64,000 nt of DNA from Amphiduros pacificus (lineage: Eukaryota; Annelida; Polychaeta; Phyllodocida; Hesionidae). The translations under genes and the position numbers were made by a program. Each line of letters starts with the position of its first letter. Within the stretch, counting starts at the first letter, position 1. The notes beneath the pieces were generated by a model. It saw only the letters and a list, made by a program, of their open reading frames with translations. It was not told where the DNA came from and ran no database searches. Where the stretch lies: NCBI GenBank assembly GCA_949316495.1, contig OX439005.1:10718001-10782000 (forward strand), given 5' to 3'. Positions 1 to 11,100 of this stretch are shown here, one piece after another.

Positions 1-105
1 TTGTTTTAAGGTGTATCTCACCCCAATGCACATCTTTGATTTTTTTGGAGGCTGTAGTGATCAGCATGTATTCTTGAAAAATTCAAATTCAATATTTGGC
101 CCCTG

Positions 106-138
106 TGTGACGCTGCCGTTGATCATCGGCATGTCACA
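106..138. other. Representative dyad, GCCCCTGTGTGACGCTG monomer subtype
   Basis: Arms TGTGAC and GTCACA are perfect complements, and the core is extended to TGCCGTTGATCATCGGCA (18 bp, one T-T mismatch). The pair just outside TGAC and GTCA is G-C here and C-G in the TTTCTGACG subtype. Both bases differ, yet pairing is kept. Confidence 0.83.
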
Positions 139-265
139 AATCGATTGGGTGACTCTGAAATTTTGTTTGAAGGTGTATCTCACCCCAATTCACATCTTTG
201 ATTTTTTTGGAGGCTGTAGTGATCAGCATTTATTCTTGAAAAATTCAAAACTAATATTTGGCCCC

Positions 266-302
266 TTTCTGACGTTACCGTTGATCATCGGCACGTCAGA
301 AA
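266..302. other. Representative dyad, GGCCCCTTTCTGACG monomer subtype
   Basis: This is the standard form in one common monomer lineage: 10-bp perfect arms TTTCTGACGT and ACGTCAGAAA around the core CCGTTGATCATCGG, with one T-T mismatch. Essentially the same element recurs in every monomer of this subtype across the window. Confidence 0.85.
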
Positions 303-1040
303 TCGCTCAGCTCGCTCCGAAAATTTGTTTGAAGGTGTATCTCACCCCACACCACATTTGTGATTTTTTTGGAGGCTGTAGTGATCAGCATGTTTTTTAA
401 AAAAATTCAAAACCAATATTTGGCCCCTTTCTGACGTTACCGTTGATCATCGGCACGTCAGAAATCGCTCAGCTCGCTCCGAAAAATTGTTTTAAGGTGT
501 ATCTCACCCCAATGCACATCTTTGATTTTTTTGGAGGCTGTAGTGATCAGCATGTATTCTTGAAATATTCAAATTCAATATTTGGCCCCTGTGTGACGCT
601 GCCGTTGATCATCGGCATGTCACAAATCGATTGGGTGACTCTGAAATTTTGTTTGAAGGTGTATCTCACCCCAATTCACATCTTTGATTTTTTTGGAGGC
701 TGTAGTGATCAGCATTTATTCTTGAAAAATTCAAAACTAATATTTGGCCCCTTTCTGACGTTACCGTTGATCATCGGCACGTCAGAAATCGCTCAGGTCG
801 CTCCGAAAAATTGTTTTAAAGTGTATCTGACCCCAATGCACATCTTTGATTTTTTTGGAGGCTGTAGTGATCAGCATGTATTCTTGAAAAATTCAAAACC
901 AATATTTGGCCCCTTTCTGACGTTACCGTTGATCATCGGCACGTCAGAAATCGCTCAGCTCGCTCCGAAAAATTGTTTTAAGGTGTATCTCACCCCAATG
1001 CACATCTTTGATTTTTTTGGAGGCTGTTATGATCAGCATG

Positions 1041-1048
1041 TATAAATG
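1041..1048 (+). other. First example of the TATAAATG hinge state
   Basis: Most monomers read GTATTCTTGAAAAATTC here. About 93 read GTATAAATGAAAAATTC instead, three adjacent changes TCT to AAA. TATAAATG fits the eukaryotic TATA-box consensus TATAWAWR exactly. I see no other core promoter element and no gene downstream, so I do not call a promoter. The element marks HOR unit borders and ends the plus-strand open frame. Confidence 0.5.
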
Positions 1049-1079
1049 AAAAATTCAAAACCAATATTTAGCCCCTGTG

Positions 1080-1108
1080 TGACGTTACCGTTGATCAACG
1101 GCACGTCA
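1080..1108. other. Representative dyad, TTGATCAACGG monomer subtype
   Basis: The core CCGTTGATCAACGG is a perfect 14-bp palindrome, flanked by TGACGT and ACGTCA arms (6 bp). In this lineage the core mismatch is removed by a T to A change on the right side, a different solution from that at 2210-2246. Confidence 0.85.
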
Positions 1109-2209
1109 GAAATCGATTGGCTGGCTCTGAAATTTTGTTCTGAAGTGTATCTCACCCCACACCACATTTGTGATTTTTTTGGAGGCTGTAGTGATCAGCA
1201 TGTATTCTTGAAAAATTCAAATTCAATATTTAGCCCCTGTGTGACGCTGCCGTTGATCATCGGCATGTCACAAATCGATTGGGTGACTCTGAAATTTTGT
1301 TTGAAGGTGTATCTGACCCCAATGCACATCTTTGATATTTTTGGAGGCTGTAGTGATCAGCATGTATAAATGAAAAATTCAAAACTAATATTTAGCCCCT
1401 GTGTGACGTTACCGTTGATCAACGGCACGTCAGAAATCGCTCAGCTCGCTCCGAAAAATTGTTTTAAGGTGTATCTCACCCCAATGCACATCTTTGATTT
1501 TTTTGGAGGCTGTAGTGATCAGCATGTATTCTTGAAAAATTCAAATTCAATATTTGGCCCCTGTGTGACGCTGCCGTTGATCATCGGCATGTCACAAATC
1601 GATTGGGTGACTCTGAAATTTTGTTTTAAGGTGTATCTCACCCCAATTCACATCTTTGATTTTTTTGGAGGCTGTAGTGATCAGCATTTATTCTTGAAAA
1701 ATTAAAAACTAATATTTGGCCCCTTTCTGACGTTACCGTTGATCATCGGCACATTAGAAATCGCTCAGCTCGCTCCGAAATTTTGTTTAAAGGTGTATCC
1801 CACCCCAATGCACATCTTTGATTTTTTTGGAGGCTGTAGTGATCAGCATTTATTCTTGAAAAATTCAAAACCAATATTTAGCCCCTGTGTGACGTTACCG
1901 TTGATCAACGGCACGTCAGAAATCGATTAGCTGGCTCTGAAATTTTGTTCTGAAGTGTATCTCACCCCACACCACATTTGTGATTTTTTTGGAGGCTGTA
2001 GTGATCAGCATGTATTCTTGAAAAATTCAAATTCAATATTTGGCCCCTGTGTGACGCTGCCGTTGATCATCGGCATGTCAGAAATCGCTCAGCTCGGTCC
2101 GAAAAATTGTTTTAAGGTGTATCTGACCCCAATGCACATCTTTGATTTTTTTGGAGGCTGTAGTGATCAGCATTTATTCTTGAAAAATTCAAAACTAATA
2201 TTTGGCCAC

Positions 2210-2246
2210 TTTCTGACGTTACCGGTGATCACCGGCACGTCAGAAA
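2210..2246. other. Strongest dyad element: 37-bp nearly perfect palindrome
   Basis: Outer arms TTTCTGACGT and ACGTCAGAAA are perfect reverse complements. The core CCGGTGATCACCGG is a perfect 14-bp palindrome. Only the TA/C joint between arm and core is asymmetric. In most copies the core has a T-T mismatch, which is replaced here by a G-C pair through two changes. Such a dyad could bind a dimeric protein or extrude a hairpin, but neither is shown by sequence alone. Confidence 0.85.
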
Positions 2247-5200
2247 TCGCTCAGCTCGCTCCGAAAAATTGTTTGAAGGTGTATCTCACCCCAATGCACA
2301 TCTTTGATTTTTTTGGAGGCTGTAGTGATCAGCATGTATAAATGAAAAATTCAAAACCAATATTTAGCCCCTGTGTGACGTTACCGTTGATCAACGGCAC
2401 GTCAGAAATCGATTGGCTGGCTCTGAAATGTTGTTCTGAAGTGTATCTCACCCCACACCACATTTGTGATTTTTTTGGAGGCTGTAGTGATCAGCATGTA
2501 TTCTTGAAAAATTCAAATTCAATATTTCGCCCCTGTGTGACGCTGCCGTTGATCATCAGCACGTCAGAAATCGCTCAGCTCGCTCCGAAAAATTGTTTTA
2601 AGGTGTATCTCACCCCACACCACATTTGTGATTTTATTGGAGGCTGTAGTGATCAGCATGTATTCTTGAAAAATTCAAATTCAATATTTAGCCCCTGTGT
2701 GACGCTGCCGTTGATCATCGGCATGTCACAAATCGATTGGGTGACTCTGAAATTTTGTTTGAAGGTGTATCTCACCCCAATTCACATCTTTGATTTTTTT
2801 GGAGGCTGTAGTGATCAGCATGTATAAATGAAAAATTCAAAACCAATATTTAGCCCCTGTGTGACGTTACCGTTGATCAACGGCACGTCAGAAATCGATT
2901 GGCTGGCTCTGAAATGTTGTTCTGAAGTGTATCTCACCCCACACCACATTTGTGATTTTTTTGGAGGCTGTAGTGATCAGCATGTATTCTTGAAAAATTC
3001 AAATTCAATATTTCGCCCCTGTGTGACGCTGCCGTTGATCATCAGCACGTCAGAAATCGCTCAGCTCGCTCCGAAAAATTGTTTTAAGGTGTATCTCACC
3101 CCACACCACATTTGTGATTTTTTTGGAGGCTGTAGTGATCAGCATGTATTCTTGAAAAATTCAAAACCAATATTTGGCCCCTTTCTGACGTTACCGTTGA
3201 TCATCGGCACGTCAGAAATCGCTCAGCTCGCTCCGAAATTTTGTTTAAAGGTGTATCCCACCCCAATGCACATCTTTGATTTTTTTGGAGGCTGTAGTGA
3301 TCAGCATTTATTCTTGAAAAATTCAAAACTAATATTTGGCCCCTTTCTGACGTTACCGTTGATCATCGGCACGTCAGAAATCGCTCAGCTCGCTCCGAAA
3401 ATTTGTTTGAAGGTGTATCTCACCCCACACCACATTTGTGATTTTTTTGGAGGCTGTAGTGATCAGCATGTTTTTTAAAAAAATTCAAAACCAATATTTG
3501 GCCCCTTTCTGACGTTACCGTTGATCATCGGCACGTCAGAAATCGCTCAGCTCGCTCCGAAAAATTGTTTTAAGGTGTATCTCACCCCAATGCACATCTT
3601 TGATTTTTTTGGAGGCTGTAGTGATCAGCATGTATTCTTGAAAAATTCAAATTCAATATTTGGCCCCTGTGTGACGCTGCCGTTGATCATCGGCATGTCA
3701 CAAATCGATTGGGTGACTCTGAAATTTTGTTTGAAGGTGTATCTCACCCCAATTCACATCTTTGATTTTTTTGGAGGCTGTAGTGATCAGCATTTATTCT
3801 TGAAAAATTCAAAACTAATATTTGGCCCCTTTCTGACGTTACCGTTGATCATCGGCACGTCAGAAATCGCTCAGCTCGCTCCGAAAATTTGTTTGAAGGT
3901 GTATCTCACCCCACACCACATTTGTGATTTTTTTGGAGGCTGTAGTGATCAGCATGTTTTTTAAAAAAATTCAAAACCAATATTTGGCCCCTTTCTGACG
4001 TTACCGTTGATCATCGGCACGTCAGAAATCGCTCAGCTCGCTCCGAAAAATTGTTTTAAGGTGTATCTCACCCCAATGCACATCTTTGATTTTTTTGGAG
4101 GCTGTAGTGATCAGCATGTATTCTTGAAAAATTCAAATTCAATATTTGGCCCCTGTGTGACGCTGCCGTTGATCATCGGCATGTCACAAATCGATTGGGT
4201 GACTCTGAAATTTTGTTTGAAGGTGTATCTCACCCCAATTCACATCTTTGATTTTTTTGGAGGCTGTAGTGATCAGCATTTATTCTTGAAAAATTCAAAA
4301 CTAATATTTGGCCCCTTTCTGACGTTACCGTTGATCATCGGCACGTCAGAAATCGCTCAGGTCGCTCCGAAAAATTGTTTTAAAGTGTATCTGACCCCAA
4401 TGCACATCTTTGATTTTTTTGGAGGCTGTAGTGATCAGCATGTATTCTTGAAAAATTCAAAACCAATATTTGGCCCCTTTCTGACGTTACCGTTGATCAT
4501 CGGCACGTCAGAAATCGCTCAGCTCGCTCCGAAATTTTGTTTTAAGGTGTATCTCACCCCAATGCACATCTTTGATTTTTTTGGAGGCTGTTATGATCAG
4601 CATGTATAAATGAAAAATTCAAAACCAATATTTAGCCCCTGTGTGACGTTACCGTTGATCAACGGCACGTCAGAAATCGATTGGCTGGCTCTGAAATTTT
4701 GTTCTGAAGTGTATCTCACCCCACACCACATTTGTGATTTTTTTGGAGGCTGTAGTGATCAGCATGTATTCTTGAAAAATTCAAATTCAATATTTAGCCC
4801 CTGTGTGACGCTGCCGTTGATCATCGGCATGTCACAAATCGATTGGGTGACTCTGAAATTTTGTTTGAAGGTGTATCTGACCCCAATGCACATCTTTGAT
4901 ATTTTTGGAGGCTGTAGTGATCAGCATGTATAAATGAAAAATTCAAAACTAATATTTAGCCCCTGTGTGACGTTACCGTTGATCAACGGCACGTCAGAAA
5001 TCGCTCAGCTCGCTCCGAAAAATTGTTTTAAGGTGTATCTCACCCCAATGCACATCTTTGATTTTTTTGGAGGCTGTAGTGATCAGCATGTATTCTTGAA
5101 AAATTCAAATTCAATATTTGGCCCCTGTGTGACGCTGCCGTTGATCATCGGCATGTCACAAATCGATTGGGTGACTCTGAAATTTTGTTTTAAGGTGTAT

Positions 5201-5257
5201 CTCACCCCAATTCACATCTTTGATTTTTTTGGAGGCTGTAGTGATCAGCATTTATTC

Positions 5258-5356
5258 TTGAAAAATTCAAAACTAATATTTGGCCCCTTTCTGACGTTAC
5301 CGTTGATCATCGGCACGTTTGATTTTTTTGGAGGCTGTAGTGATCAGCATGTATTC
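5258..5356 (+). repeat. Truncated 99-bp monomer (63-bp internal deletion)
   Basis: The sequence goes from GGCACGT straight to TTGATTTTTTTGG, removing 63 bases between the dyad and the T run. The same junction recurs in macro-copies 2, 3 and 4 and at 53.2 kb. It is therefore a single old event copied with the block. Confidence 0.93.
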
Positions 5357-6112
5357 TTGAAAAATTCAAAACCAATATTTGGCCCCTTTCTGACGTTACC
5401 GTTGATCATCGGCACGTCAGAAATCGCTCAGCTCGCTCCAAAAAATTGTTTTAAGGTGTATCTCACCCCAATGCACATCTTTGATTTTTTTGGAGGCTGT
5501 TGTGATCAGCATGTATAAATGAAAAATTCAAAACCAATATTTAGCCCCTGTGTGACGTTACCGTTGATCAACGGCACGTCAGAAATCGATTGGCTGGCTC
5601 TGAAATTTTGTTCTGAAGTGTATCTCACCCCACACCACATTTGTGATTTTTTTGGAGGCTGTAGTGATCAGCATGTATTCTTGAAAAATTCAAATTCAAT
5701 ATTTAGCCCCTGTGTGACGCTGCCGTTGATCATCGGCATGTCACAAATCGATTGGGTGACTCTGAAATTTTGTTTGAAGGTGTATCTCACCCCTATGCAC
5801 ATCTTTGATTTTTTTGGAGGCTGTAGTGATCAGCATGTATTCTTGAAAAATTCAAAACCAAAATTTGGCCCCTTTCTGACGTTACCGTTGATCATCGGCA
5901 CGTGAGAAATCGTTCAGCTCGCTCCGAAACTTTGTTTAAAGTTGTATCCCACCCCAATGCACATCTTTGATTTTTTTTGGAGGCTGTAGTGATCAGCATT
6001 TATTCTTGAAAAATTCAAAACTAATATTTGGCCCCTTTCTGACGTTACCGTTGATCATCGGCACATTAGAAATCGCTCAGCTCGCTCCGAAATTTTGTTT
6101 AAAGGTGTATCC

Positions 6113-8156
6113 CACCCCAATGCACATCTTTGATTTTTTTGGAGGCTGTAGTGATCAGCATGTATTCTTGAAATATTCAAATTCAATATTTGGCCCCTGT
6201 GTGACGCTGCCGTTGATCATCGGCATGTCACAAATCGATTGGGTGACTCTGAAATTTTGTTTGAAGGTGTATCTCACCCCAATTCACATCTTTGATTTTT
6301 TTGGAGGCTGTAGTGATCAGCATTTATTCTTGAAAAATTCAAAACTAATATTTGGCCCCTTTCTGACGTTACCGTTGATCATCGGCACGTCAGAAATCGC
6401 TCAGGTCGCTCCGAAAAATTGTTTTAAAGTGTATCTGACCCCAATGCACATCTTTGATTTTTTTGGAGGCTGTAGTGATCAGCATGTATTCTTGAAAAAT
6501 TCAAAACCAATATTTGGCCCCTTTCTGACGTTACCGTTGATCATCGGCACGTCAGAAATCGCTCAGCTCGCTCCGAAAAATTGTTTTAAGGTGTATCTCA
6601 CCCCAATGCACATCTTTGATTTTTTTGGAGGCTGTTATGATCAGCATGTATAAATGAAAAATTCAAAACCAATATTTAGCCCCTGTGTGACGTTACCGTT
6701 GATCAACGGCACGTCAGAAATCGATTGGCTGGCTCTGAAATTTTGTTCTGAAGAGTATCTCACCCCACACCACATTTGTGATTTTTTTGGAGGCTGTAGT
6801 GATCAGCATGTATTCTTGAAAAATTCAAATTCAATATTTAGCCCCTGTGTGACGCTGCCGTTGATCATCGGCATGTCACAAATCGATTGGGTGACTCTGA
6901 AATTTTGTTTGAAGGTGTATCTGACCCCAATGCACATCTTTGATATTTTTGGAGGCTGTAGTGATCAGCATGTATAAATGAAAAATTCAAAACTAATATT
7001 TAGCCCCTGTGTGACGTTACCGTTGATCAACGGCACGTCAGAAATCGCTCAGCTCGCTCCGAAAAATTGTTTTAAGGTGTATCTCACCCCAATGCACATC
7101 TTTGATTTTTTTGGAGGCTGTAGTGATCAGCATGTATTCTTGAAAAATTCAAATTCAATATTTGGCCCCTGTGTGACGCTGCCGTTGATCATCGGCATGT
7201 CACAAATCGATTGGGTGACTCTGAAATTTTGTTTTAAGGTGTATCTCACCCCAATTCACATCTTTGATTTTTTTGGAGGCTGTAGTGATCAGCATTTATT
7301 CTTGAAAAATTAAAAACTAATATTTGGCCCCTTTCTGACGTTACCGTTGATCATCGGCACATTAGAAATCGCTCAGCTCGCTCCGAAATTTTGTTTAAAG
7401 GTGTATCCCACCCCAATGCACATCTTTGATTTTTTTGGAGGCTGTAGTGATCAGCATTTATTCTTGAAAAATTCAAAACCAATATTTAGCCCCTGTGTGA
7501 CGTTACCGTTGATCAACGGCACGTCAGAAATCGATTAGCTGGCTCTGAAATTTTGTTCTGAAGTGTATCTCACCCCACACCACATTTGTGATTTTTTTGG
7601 AGGCTGTAGTGATCAGCATGTATTCTTGAAAAATTCAAATTCAATATTTGGCCCCTGTGTGACGCTGCCGTTGATCATCGGCATGTCAGAAATCGCTCAG
7701 CTCGCTCCGAAAAATTGTTTTAAGGTGTATCTCACCCCAATGCACATCTTTGATTTTTTTGGAGGCTGTAGTGATCAGCATGTATTCTTGAAAAATTCAA
7801 ATTCAATATTTGGCCCCTGTGTGACGCTGCCGTTGATCATCGGCATGTCACAAATCGATTGGGTGACTCTGAAATTTTGTTTGAAGGTGTATCTCACCCC
7901 AATTCACATCTTTGATTTTTTTGGAGGCTGTAGTGATCAGCATTTATTCTTGAAAAATTCAAAACTAATATTTGGCCCCTTTCTGACGTTACCGTTGATC
8001 ATCGGCACGTCAGAAATCGCTCAGGTCGCTCCGAAAATTTGTTTGAAGGTGTATCTCACCCCACACCACATTTGTGATTTTTTTGGAGGCTGTAGTGATC
8101 AGCATGTTTTTTAAAAAAATTCAAAACCAATATTTGGCCCCTTTCTGACGTTACCG
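6113..8156 (+). repeat. Partial macro-repeat module joined by a recombination junction
   Basis: The left flank up to 6112 follows the 23,016-23,161 version. From 6162 the sequence follows the version that starts macro-copies 2 and 4, with the GAAATATTC variant. The switch lies in the 49 bases 6113-6161, which are identical in both parents. The module carries a private change at 6754 (AAGAGTAT for AAGTGTAT) that recurs at 55668. It also holds one copy of the linked marker haplotype described in the findings (AATTAAAAAC, GCACATTAG and CGATTAGC). The same module is present intact at 55,027-57,070, and with two monomers missing at 15,710-17,491. Confidence 0.85.
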
Positions 8157-11100
8157 TTGATCATCGGCACGTCAGAAATCGCTCAGCTCGCTCCGAAAAA
8201 TTGTTTTAAGGTGTATCTCACCCCAATGCACATCTTTGATTTTTTTGGAGGCTGTAGTGATCAGCATGTATTCTTGAAATATTCAAATTCAATATTTGGC
8301 CCCTGTGTGACGCTGCCGTTGATCATCGGCATGTCACAAATCGATTGGGTGACTCTGAAATTTTGTTTGAAGGTGTATCTCACCCCAATTCACATCTTTG
8401 ATTTTTTTGGAGGCTGTAGTGATCAGCATTTATTCTTGAAAAATTCAAAACTAATATTTGGCCCCTTTCTGACGTTACCGTTGATCATCGGCACGTCAGA
8501 AATCGCTCAGGTCGCTCCGAAAAATTGTTTTAAAGTGTATCTGACCCCAATGCACATCTTTGATTTTTTTGGAGGCTGTAGTGATCAGCATGTATTCTTG
8601 AAAAATTCAAAACCAATATTTGGCCCCTTTCTGACGTTACCGTTGATCATCGGCACGTCAGAAATCGCTCAGCTCGCTCCGAAAAATTGTTTTAAGGTGT
8701 ATCTCACCCCAATGCACATCTTTGATTTTTTTGGAGGCTGTTATGATCAGCATGTATAAATGAAAAATTCAAAACCAATATTTAGCCCCTGTGTGACGTT
8801 ACCGTTGATCAACGGCACGTCAGAAATCGATTGGCTGGCTCTGAAATTTTGTTCTGAAGTGTATCTCACCCCACACCACATTTGTGATTTTTTTGGAGGC
8901 TGTAGTGATCAGCATGTATTCTTGAAAAATTCAAATTCAATATTTAGCCCCTGTGTGACGCTGCCGTTGATCATCGGCATGTCACAAATCGATTGGGTGA
9001 CTCTGAAATTTTGTTTGAAGGTGTATCTGACCCCAATGCACATCTTTGATATTTTTGGAGGCTGTAGTGATCAGCATGTATAAATGAAAAATTCAAAACT
9101 AATATTTAGCCCCTGTGTGACGTTACCGTTGATCAACGGCACGTCAGAAATCGCTCAGCTCGCTCCGAAAAATTGTTTTAAGGTGTATCTCACCCCAATG
9201 CACATCTTTGATTTTTTTGGAGGCTGTAGTGATCAGCATGTATTCTTGAAAAATTCAAATTCAATATTTGGCCCCTGTGTGACGCTGCCGTTGATCATCG
9301 GCATGTCACAAATCGATTGGGTGACTCTGAAATTTTGTTTTAAGGTGTATCTCACCCCAATTCACATCTTTGATTTTTTTGGAGGCTGTAGTGATCAGCA
9401 TTTATTCTTGAAAAATTAAAAACTAATATTTGGCCCCTTTCTGACGTTACCGTTGATCATCGGCACATTAGAAATCGCTCAGCTCGCTCCGAAATTTTGT
9501 TTAAAGGTGTATCCCACCCCAATGCACATCTTTGATTTTTTTGGAGGCTGTAGTGATCAGCATTTATTCTTGAAAAATTCAAAACCAATATTTAGCCCCT
9601 GTGTGACGTTACCGTTGATCAACGGCACGTCAGAAATCGATTAGCTGGCTCTGAAATTTTGTTCTGAAGTGTATCTCACCCCACACCACATTTGTGATTT
9701 TTTTGGAGGCTGTAGTGATCAGCATGTATTCTTGAAAAATTCAAATTCAATATTTGGCCCCTGTGTGACGCTGCCGTTGATCATCGGCATGTCAGAAATC
9801 GCTCAGCTCGCTCCGAAAAATTGTTTTAAGGTGTATCTGACCCCAATGCACATCTTTGATTTTTTTGGAGGCTGTAGTGATCAGCATTTATTCTTGAAAA
9901 ATTCAAAACTAATATTTGGCCACTTTCTGACGTTACCGTTGATCACCGGCACGTCAGAAATCGCTCAGCTCGCTCCGAAAAATTGTTTGAAGGTGTATCT
10001 CACCCCAATGCACATCTTTGATTTTTTTGGAGGCTGTAGTGATCAGCATGTATAAATGAAAAATTCAAAACCAATATTTAGCCCCTGTGTGACGTTACCG
10101 TTGATCAACGGCACGTCAGAAATCGATTGGCTGGCTCTGAAATGTTGTTCTGAAGTGTATCTCACCCCACACCACATTTGTGATTTTTTTGGAGGCTGTA
10201 GTGATCAGCATGTATTCTTGAAAAATTCAAATTCAATATTTCGCCCCTGTGTGACGCTGCCGTTGATCATCAGCACGTCAGAAATCGCTCAGCTCGCTCC
10301 GAAAAATTGTTTTAAGGTGTATCTCACCCCACACCACATTTGTGATTTTTTTGGAGGCTGTAGTGATCAGCATGTATTCTTGAAAAATTCAAATTCAATA
10401 TTTAGCCCCTGTGTGACGCTGCCGTTGATCATCGGCATGTCACAAATCGATTGGGTGACTCTGAAATTTTGTTTGAAGGTGTATCTCACCCCAATTCACA
10501 TCTTTGATTTTTTTGGAGGCTGTAGTGATCAGCATGTATAAATGAAAAATTCAAAACCAATATTTAGCCCCTGTGTGACGTTACCGTTGATCAACGGCAC
10601 GTCAGAAATCGATTGGCTGGCTCTGAAATGTTGTTCTGAAGTGTATCTCACCCCACACCACATTTGTGATTTTTTTGGAGGCTGTAGTGATCAGCATGTA
10701 TTCTTGAAAAATTCAAATTCAATATTTCGCCCCTGTGTGACGCTGCCGTTGATCATCAGCACGTCAGAAATCGCTCAGCTCGCTCCGAAAAATTGTTTTA
10801 AGGTGTATCTCACCCCACACCACATTTGTGATTTTTTTGGAGGCTGTAGTGATCAGCATGTATTCTTGAAAAATTCAAAACCAATATTTGGCCCCTTTCT
10901 GACGTTACCGTTGATCATCGGCACGTCAGAAATCGCTCAGCTCGCTCCGAAATTTTGTTTAAAGGTGTATCCCACCCCAATGCACATCTTTGATTTTTTT
11001 GGAGGCTGTAGTGATCAGCATTTATTCTTGAAAAATTCAAAACTAATATTTGGCCCCTTTCTGACGTTACCGTTGATCATCGGCACGTCAGAAATCGCTC

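Larger units (their letters stand above)
1..6112 (+). repeat. Macro-repeat copy 1 (truncated on the left by the window)
   Basis: This block aligns base for base with 17,050-23,161 at a constant offset of 17,049, including a shared 63-base deletion and a shared T8 run at 5971. I found three differences in the 6.1 kb (2097, 5440 and 5930), though the comparison by eye is not exhaustive. The part from 443 also matches 8,157 onward at offset 7,714 and 57,071 onward at offset 56,628. It contains the strongest palindrome of the window (2210-2246). It ends at a recombination junction, after which the sequence continues as a different part of the macro-repeat. Confidence 0.9.

Noticed and set aside
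1041-1048. Calling each TATAAATG a promoter
   Set aside because: The match is eight A/T-rich bases with no gene, initiator or start-site evidence. It is kept only as an observation.
5258-5356. A separate mobile element inserted at the 99-bp monomers
   Set aside because: Nothing is inserted. The flanks are ordinary monomer sequence with 63 bases missing.
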